From positions 59,704,001-59,768,000 of the forward strand of contig CM074864.1 of the NCBI GenBank assembly GCA_037501455.1: a stretch of 64,000 nt of DNA, in the 5' to 3' direction. The notes beneath the pieces are model-generated. The model was not told the DNA's origin and ran no database searches. It saw nothing but the letters and a program-made list of their open reading frames with translations. Of this stretch, positions 57,031 to 64,000 are shown piece by piece. Every line of letters starts with the position of its first letter. Position 1 is the stretch's first letter. The DNA is from Lantana camara. Its lineage: Eukaryota > Streptophyta > Magnoliopsida > Lamiales > Verbenaceae. The position numbers were made by a program, and so were the translations under genes.

Positions 57031-58140
57031 TATTCCTCTGTTAGATTGTAAAGAATCCAACACATTAAGATACAAATCTGAAGAGGATGATTCCTATAGA
57101 AAATGCAATAACCTTTACATTTGGAGCTATAACAAAGTAACATTTCAGAACTTTACATAAAAATTAAAGATAAGTCATGAATTATATTAATGAAAACCAA
57201 ATAATATAAAGAATAAAGTACATATAATTAACATAGTATTTTATATGATATTTTAAAATTTTAAATTTATATTTTTTATATATGTATTTTCATTTATATT
57301 ATCTATTTTAAATATTTTATTTTTATACAGTAACATAGTTTCAAATATATATTTTGATTGATTCTTATTCGTTGAATTTTTTCTAATTTGAATTTTTACT
57401 TATTGTATATCGTTCAAAAGAGAGATTTCAAAGAAATTATTTTGTATGTGTAGTTTTACAAAATCAAATTGATTCGTTAAAAATTTTATTATATTAATTT
57501 TAATTAAATTAGGTACTTTTAATATATTAATTTACTCAGTAAATATAATAACTACACTTATCGAAATAAACTAAATGATATAATTCTAAAGAAATTAGAT
57601 TTTTAGTTCCATCGTGCATGAAAGGTTTTCTTCTCAATTTCAGTTTCATTTGCAAAAATTTAGTTGCAAAAAACTTCATAAAAACACTAAAAGTAAAACA
57701 CCAATTATATTAAACAAATAAACAATACCATGAATAAACTATATATAATTAATATGGTATTTTATATGATCTTTTATATTTTTGTCTTTATTCTTTTATA
57801 TATATATCTATATATATCTTTTTACTTATTAAATATATTTGAAAGTTATGAACTATTACTTACGATTAAAAGTTAGAACTATTTGGGAAAATTGATATTA
57901 TACTCTTTAAATATTTTGTTTTATGATACAACATAGTTTCAAATACTTTTACTGTTTATTTGTTTAGATATTTCGCTACTTCGAAATTCTACTTATTATA
58001 TATGATTTGAAAGAGAGATTTCATATAAAAATGTTCGCATGTATTACTTTTTAAATATCCTAATTTATTCAATAAATATAATTACAAATTTATTTAAATA
58101 ACTTAAATGAAAAACGTGCAACGCACGTTCACATAACTAG
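57030..58140 (+). mobile_element. Helitron-like 3' regions, copies 2 and 3
   Basis: 57030-57575 repeats 51540-52095 and stops short of the terminus. 57576-58140 contains a segment shared with 45757-45835 and ends with a perfect 6 bp hairpin ACGTGC-AAC-GCACGT (58114-58128), 8 nt, then CTAG (58137-58140) followed by T. A hairpin before CTRR with insertion ahead of T is the Helitron 3' signature. A possible 5' end (A then TCTATCTATATTATAAAA) is at 45159, but pairing of the two ends is not shown. Confidence 0.5.
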
Positions 58141-58235
58141 TTGGTAAAAAAAATTAGAGATTAGCCAATTAAATAGCAAGTGATGCACATATTTTATAAA
58201 CACTTTAGAAAACGCTTTACAATTTGTATGTGGAA

Positions 58236-58240
<5 letters not shown>

Positions 58241-58310
<70 letters not shown>
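58241..58310. repeat. (AT)n microsatellite
   Basis: A pure AT run of 70 bp. Confidence 0.97.
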
Positions 58311-58313
<3 letters not shown>

Positions 58314-58381
58314 TTTATTATTTAAATTTGCGTCTCATTTTCTGTTTCGCTTATATACATACTTCAAGTGTATTAACAGAT

Positions 58382-58787
58382 TGATATGGACGAAGATATG
58401 ATGTTTCAAGAAAGAAGCCTAAGAGATATGGTAGGAATTGGATAGATTGGTTCTGTTTAGTGGTAGGATATAGATTGATATAATTTAATATTTAAGATAT
58501 GCATTAGAAAAATAGGATATTCTGTTTAGTTGTAGATATTCAATATTTACGTAATCCTTAACTATATATAAGTAAAAGAAACCCTAAACCTACTTACTCT
58601 TAAAAGGAAAGGATTACGTAAATATTGAATATCCTACAACTAAACAGAATATCCTATTTTTCTAATGCATATCTTAAATATTAAATTATATCAATCTATA
58701 TCCTACCACTAAACAGAATCAATCTATTCAATTCCTACCATATCTCTTAGGCTTCTTTCTTGAAACATCATATCTTCGTCCATATCA
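58382..58787. mobile_element. Foldback element with 178 bp inverted arms
   Basis: The left arm 58382-58559 and right arm 58609-58787 are inverted copies, differing by about four positions by eye (including one missing G), with a 49 bp spacer. The ends are TGATATGG...CCATATCA, flanked by CAGAT on both sides (58377-58381, 58788-58792). The near-perfect stem would give a long double-stranded RNA if transcribed. There is no coding content. It may be a foldback MITE; arms this long and this alike imply recent origin. Confidence 0.85.
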
Positions 58788-58872
58788 CAGATAGTCCGGA
58801 TTAAAAGAGAAAATAATTGTAATATGAAAAAAAAAACCTTTGTTCTAATCTAGATCTTGTACTAATACACTT

Positions 58873-58873
<1 letters not shown>

Positions 58874-58913
<40 letters not shown>
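58874..58913. repeat. (TA)n microsatellite
   Basis: A pure TA run of about 40 bp, on the other side of the foldback element from the one at 58241. CAAGTGTATTA near 58367 and its complement near 58862 extend the inverted arrangement outside the foldback. Confidence 0.95.
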
Positions 58914-58916
<3 letters not shown>

Positions 58917-59049
58917 CGATGAAACACAAAACTAAAATAGAAGATTCGTAGCCAGAGAGGTACAACAATGGTCCCGAGGCTTTCCTTACCTCAAAATACA
59001 CCTCAGAATTATTATTATTACTATTATTTTCATTTTTCATTGACTGGAA

Positions 59050-60815
59050 TTGATGCCGAAACCAGTAAGATCTCTCTAATTAAATTAAAAGGTATATATT
59101 TAGAAATTGGGTGTGTGTTAGAGGTTCATTAGGGAATAATTAAAATGGCTTTTAACGTGGTGATGCACAATAATCAAAATAGAATGATTCCATATACTTT
59201 TAGCTTTCAAGTGGAAGGCTACAATGTCATCACTGTACGTATTCTATAAAAAATAATTGTCAATTAAATGTAGTAGACTTACATATTTGAAGTACTGAAT
59301 ATACATGTGCAGGACCCTATATTTAATCTATGAAGAGCAAAAATAAAAAAATAAAAAATTAATCTATGCCAGAATTTATTGGAAATGTGTTCTCTAATGA
59401 TGAAAAATAATAGTTTGATTCGAATTTCCTCAAAATTTCCACAAGCCTAATCAAATTTCCACGAGCCTAATTTAAAGTACTAAAATTTTACATATGGGCT
59501 TTAAGCCCTTTACAATTGATGTGCGAGTAGGCCCAATAGAGAGGTCCATCTACAAGTCGGTCTGTTGGCGGGGTCGGACTTAGATCGAATTCCAAAATCC
59601 CAAATCCGAGTCCGATAATCACACCTAAAACCGATCCCGAATCCAAATCCTATAGGATTCAGATTCGCCCAGACCACATTTGGCTGCAAATGGATCGAAT
59701 GACCCGATATGATAATCCCACCCAATAAGATGTGTACAAAGTTGGGATGGCAACGAGCTGAGCGAACCGAGCCCTAGTGTTCTTTTAATGTTCGGGCTCA
59801 GGCTCGACCTAAATATTAAGGTTTCGAACCTGGTTCGTAAGCCAACGAGCCTTAGTTTTTTGGCTCGGCTCGCGAGCCCATGCATTCCAAAACCATTATT
59901 TCAAACCCATTCCAGAGCCATTCTTTCTCGTTCTAGAACCATTCCTTCTTGTTCCAGAACCATTCCAGGTATATCAAACATAGAAAACCATACGAACTAT
60001 AATTTTTATAGAGATAACTCATGATGAAATAGATAAGAAATAAACGAGAATTAGGCAGAAGAGAGAATCTGTTAATTCCCATTTCCCACTCCATCGGCAT
60101 AAGCACCAAACAAGCAAAAGAACAATAAAATAAAAAAATTACTAAAATTTCAATTCAAGATTAATCTTTTCACCGTCAAAGCAAATCCCATAAAAACAAT
60201 CATTAGGAGCCCAATTCTAGAATTCAGAAATAGAATAGATTACACTTTTACAAAATAATAAAATCCCATTATTTCAATAAATGAAATAAAAAACTCGGAT
60301 CTGAGAAAAATTAGAAAAAATTGAGAAGAAATAAAAAAACCCAACTAAGGTGGTGGCGCTGTTGGCTCGTTGAGGTGGTGGCGCTGTGTGGTGGCAACGC
60401 TATGCACGAAGGCGTGTCGAGGTCGAAGAAGGAACTGTGCAAGGGGTGCACTGCGTGAGTAAAGGGTGGGGTGCGAAGGTAGGGTGGGCGCGGCGGCTTT
60501 CAACGATGGAGTGGGGATGGGGAGATTGGAGAGGGGTAGGCCACGTGACGGTTGAGAGAATAAGGGGGTAGGATTTCTTTGAAATTGGGGGTTTTGAAAG
60601 CTTTCCTAACAAATAACAATATTGATATTTGCCGAAAATTCGACTAAATACCAAAATGATTTATTTCTTCGGAAATTCGATTGTAACGAGCTGTAATACG
60701 AAATTAATTAGAAAATAAATGCTAAATTAAATAAGAACTGAAAATAACGATGAATGAAAATGAGATATGAAATTGCTGATAATATGAAATTGCTGATAAT
60801 CTTCTATCGTCTGTT
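59050..60815. other. Intergenic region with a GC-rich repeat remnant
   Basis: No gene is supported. 59745-60000 holds CTCGGCTCGCGAGCC and similar phrases of a common plant dispersed repeat, and 60340-60600 is GC-rich (GGTGGTGGCGCTGT twice). The open frames here are products of composition. The whole 59745-60620 stretch may be one decayed non-autonomous transposon. Confidence 0.35.
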
Positions 60816-60820
60816 ATCTT

Positions 60821-61010
60821 CTGTGTACAAGAAATTCTAGAAAATCTAATTTCTATACTAACAATCTATGAGAATTACAGTAGAAAATAATAAAGAAAGA
60901 AAGATAGATAAAATTCTGTGTACAAGAAATTCTAGAAAATCTAATTTCTATACTAACAATCTATGAGAATTACAGTAGAAAATAATAAAGAAAGAAAGAT
61001 AGATAAAATT
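60821..61010. repeat. Perfect tandem duplication, 95 bp unit
   Basis: CTGTGTACAAGAAATTCTAG starts both copies (60821 and 60916). The two units look identical through GATAGATAAAATT. Confidence 0.92.
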
Positions 61011-62528
61011 GGGACTGCTAATTCCTAGAGTGTTTTGGCTTTTAGAGTTTCTGTAGTATTCTTAAAATGACGATGTTCAATGAATCTCCCCTCTCTCTCT
61101 CTCTTCTGTCCGCTTTTATTCTCTTCAAAAGCAATTGTGATTTATTCTCTTCAAAAGCAGTTGTGACTTTCCAAAAATCCATGCACGTGCCAACTCTTTT
61201 GAACTTGACTCCCACGTTCTCCACTTCTGACCCATTCTTCCCTCACTTCTCTCAAACCCTTTTCTTCCTTTAACCGACATAATATCTCCCTTATCTTCTA
61301 TTTAATTAATTCACAAAATAAGAGAAAATTCGGTCCACATCATCACTCCCCCTACTCTTATAGTCGAATAGTATAGACGGCTGTGAGAGTAGTAAAATCT
61401 TGAAGAACAACGGGCATCTTGAAATGGTTGATCTTCCTTCTCGGGTACGGTGATTGCCTCATTAAAAACCTCACTCGGAAAAACCACGTTGGACAACTCT
61501 CATGAATAAAAAGAGTACAACCGTTGCGACCCGTACCCAAGGCATAGTTGGAATTCTGCTTCTTAAAACTTGCTGACGTTCTGCTTCTTGAGAGGAAGCT
61601 TGCTGACATTCTGCTTCTTGAGAGGAAACTTGCTGACTAAACTCTAAGCTCTATGTCGAATTAATTTAGTCCCTCTCATAAAAAATTAACACTAAGATAA
61701 CGTTTTTTCCATTTTTAGTGTCAAAAGTTAACGGTTGGGACTCAATGCGTTCAAAATTATTTCTTATGAGACTCAATGTGTAAACAAAAAATCATATGGG
61801 ACCAAATGTGATATCGAGTTGGTCTAGTGGGACCAAAAATGTAATTTTCCCATATTTATACAATTATACTCCATTGTTACTGCTCAAGCAAATCAATTTT
61901 ATATTCCATTGTTACTGAAAGCCTACAAGCCTACTTCATAGCCCACCATGAATGTCACAACACTATTACCTTATAATGCATATTTCTAAAAATATCATAT
62001 TACCATATCATATCATGTCGAGCATCTGTCACCCGAATGAAATTTAAGAAAAAGATTGTACCAACATGTCCGGATTGTATCAAAAAAACATGCTTACTGT
62101 CACCAGAGAAAAAAGAATAACTAAACACATTTACTCCCTCATGCACAAGATAACCTCTTCTTTATGCATAAATCAGTAGCAATGTCTTCTTTCCTCACTA
62201 GTTTTCAGAAGATAAGCAAACATAAAATATGGGACTTCCGGCAAACATAAAATATGGCAGGCTGAAGCGAACAAATCGAAAAACTGAAGTAACAATCAAA
62301 GAATTAAGAAAATTGAAACAGAAAGGTAGAAGAAACTAAAAAACTGAAATATGTGATCAATGCTCTTACAGATTCAAGCCAAGTTTCAAATATAAAACAT
62401 TTCAAACCCCCCTTTGGATGAGGTCTATACATACATCTGGATAAAGCAGAGATGATCAAGATTCAAGTTATATAACCACTGTAACAAATTACACTATACC
62501 CACCTGAACAGCACTCAAAAGCTATAGC
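61011..62528. other. Intergenic region downstream of the ALIS gene
   Basis: 61300-61530 has the look of a decayed retroelement (GGTGATTGCCTCATTAAAAA) but nothing specific can be shown. The part next to 62529 should include the ALIS 3' UTR. Confidence 0.4.
61553..61637. repeat. Short tandem repeat, ~33 bp unit
   Basis: TTCTGCTTCTTGAGAGGAA followed by a CTTGCTGAC segment recurs about three times; the first copy is shortened. Confidence 0.75.
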
Positions 62529-63761
62529 TTAATGACCTCCTGCACTCCGGTTCCATGACAAATACGAAGGATCTCCAATTTTCCTGATGGCAGAAAGTGC
62601 ATCATTAACATTAAACGGCAATAAAGAACTAAACAAGACAAACCCACCCTAAGTACATTCTATGTATCTAGGACAGGAAAAGGATAAAATACCTTGGATT
62701 TATAAGATAAATAAGTGAGAAGACCATGGCCAGAAAGAAGCACAATCCACCCACAGTGAGATATGCAATACCAAGAAAATCATTCTTCCCTCCGAGCCAA
62801 CTGCTCGTGGAAAGAACCAGTTTTTTCTTGCCATCAAAACTGTAGGTATTATAATTATTCTGTAGAGTCACGTCAATAACATCACCACCTTGAAGATCCA
62901 CTTCTATTTTGCCATACAATTTTCTAAATGTTGGAAGTGCAGCAGTTCGCATCCAAACAATAAGATCCTCTTGCTCACTCAACTGTAATACATATACATA
63001 ATCATGAGATGTATTCCTACTTCCAAGAAGGGGATCAGAGAAAATTCAAATGAAAACAAATGGATTGAGTAAACATATCCAATGCATGAAAACCCTTTTT
63101 AATCAATTTTTAGGGATAATTACACTGACATACCAGAGGTTTGGCCTAATCACACAAACTTCCCCTTCACATTAAAGAAATTACAAACACTTACCCTATC
63201 AAAGAATCTATACCTCTAACTTTATAATGAATGCCTTGTTTTACCCTTGACACTTACTGGTCATAATATGAAATTAAATTACGACTAGGATAAGATGTGT
63301 TAGGCCAAAACTCAGGGTATAATGCCAAAGGAAGTTTTTGTAATTTCTTAATCCTAAAGTTGGTGCAGTTAGTCCAAACCTCGGGGCAAGCCAGTATGGT
63401 TATCCCTAAATTTTAAGTCAATATTCCTGTTCTGGTGTGGCAACAAAGCTAGAGGCTTACAGGTTTAGATGGATCAAGTTTGGCACCGCCAATTAGAGTT
63501 CCATTCTGAAAGTTTTTGGGGTAGACATTTTTCCCAAACTTGTGCTCCCTATCACTTTTCCATGAGATATCTTTCTTGTTTATGGTCAACTGCTGGTTTT
63601 TGAGAGAAAAGTCATACGTGTCATTGAACATACTCCAAGCAATAAGACCACATGGAACAATTGGTTGTGAATTCCCTGTTTTGTCCTCAGGCTTACAGGC
63701 ATCTACATTGCCCTCACTTCCAGGACTTCTCAACTGCTGATCACTTCTGCTCTTCACATAT
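62529..63761 (-). CDS. ALA-interacting subunit (CDC50/LEM3 family), C-terminal three exons
   Basis: The minus-strand exons 63761-63461, 62982-62693 and 62583-62529 join in frame (301, 290 and 55 bp, phases consistent) and give ~215 residues ending [17 protein letters not shown]. Family marks are [11 protein letters not shown], the [15 protein letters not shown] block, [18 protein letters not shown] and the C-terminal membrane segment [23 protein letters not shown]50-type subunits pair with P4-ATPase lipid flippases and are needed for their exit from the ER and activity. The first exons, with the first membrane segment, lie beyond the window, so the gene is partial here but shows no lesion. 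The middle intron carries a family M MITE. Confidence 0.93.
63109..63411. mobile_element. MITE, family M, copy 3, in an ALIS intron
   Basis: It starts TTTAGGGATAATTACAC and ends GGTTATCCCTAAA. Inner arms AGGTTTGGCCTAATCACACA and the complement of TGGTGCAGTTAGTCCAAACC pair. It shares ends and inner phrases with the copies at 46777 and 47262. A further partial relative may begin near 63818 (AATTACACTCAGAACCCC). Confidence 0.75.
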
Positions 63762-64000
63762 CTAGCACCAACCAAAAATTCATAAAGAAATTTTAAGAGA
63801 TATTAAAAATGAGGCATAATTACACTCAGAACCCCTCTGAGATGTCCAAATTACAAAGTCACCATGTAGCTTTAATTATTGAGCCAACCTCTCCTCGAGT
63901 TTGCATAATTGAGAAACCCAAAAAAGGTAAAATTTCAACACCGATTAATAATAAGTGCAACAGAAAGGAATTACAGGACAGATGGAGGGAGATGTATTCT

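Noticed and set aside
58180..58401. A frame with a long Ile-Tyr repeat
   Set aside because: It is a translation of the (AT)n microsatellite.
60386..60654. Open frames in the GC-rich segment on both strands
   Set aside because: No domain is recognisable, and both strands being open points to composition; it probably belongs to a decayed repeat.

Overview
The window is nuclear DNA of a flowering plant, almost certainly a eudicot. The evidence is spliced plant genes with GT/AG introns (a ZIP metal transporter, a CDC50/ALIS subunit, a PPR fragment), several Ty1/copia retrotransposons, degenerate plant LINEs and MITEs, and an AT-rich background. I cannot name the species. Most of the window is repeat; the coding islands are small.

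Layout. (1) 1-22191 is a nest of LTR retrotransposons on the minus strand. An old copia element (A, 263-22191) carries a ~3.1 kb solo LTR (C, 2776-8178), which itself carries a 2.3 kb solo LTR (D, 4155-6435). A also holds a ~184 bp TRIM-like piece (11024-11207) and a young, almost complete copia element (B, 12351-19757). Most insertions show TG...CA ends and 5 bp target duplications. A landed in the start of a short GRF-like zinc-finger reading frame. (2) 22267-24010 is AT-rich DNA. (3) 24011-28779 is a very young copia element (E) with near-identical LTRs but without the catalytic core of reverse transcriptase. (4) 29244-31354 holds, on the minus strand, a compact seven-exon gene for a C48/Ulp1-type cysteine protease that no single reading frame reveals; all splice phases agree and the catalytic motifs are present. 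(5) 33758-42485 is the most striking feature: a roughly full-length endogenous pararetrovirus (Caulimoviridae, closest in layout to soymoviruses). It has movement protein, small ORFs, a coiled-coil protein, coat protein, protease/RT/RNase H, and viroplasmin/transactivator. It keeps a Met-tRNA primer site, an as-1-like element, a TATA box and a G-rich purine tract. Its pol gene is broken by one in-frame stop. The ends carry two divergent versions of the small-ORF block and a shared stem-loop; a Mutator-like MITE sits in one of these stem-loops. (6) 42773-44644 is a three-exon ZIP transporter only ~0.3-0.5 kb downstream of the viral block. (7) 45159-58140 is repeat-rich: tandem repeats, MITEs, a PPR fragment and three copies of a dead LINE followed by Helitron-like 3' ends, including a 645 bp segment duplicated almost without change. 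(8) 58241-58913 holds two (AT)n tracts around a 406 bp long hairpin flanked by 5 bp direct repeats. (9) 62529-63761 is the 3' part of an ALA-interacting subunit (CDC50/LEM3) gene on the minus strand, truncated by the window end.

Functionally, the only apparently working host genes are the ZIP transporter, the ALIS subunit and possibly the Ulp1-like protease. Everything else is mobile DNA at different stages of decay. All calls come from reading the sequence; no database search was run.
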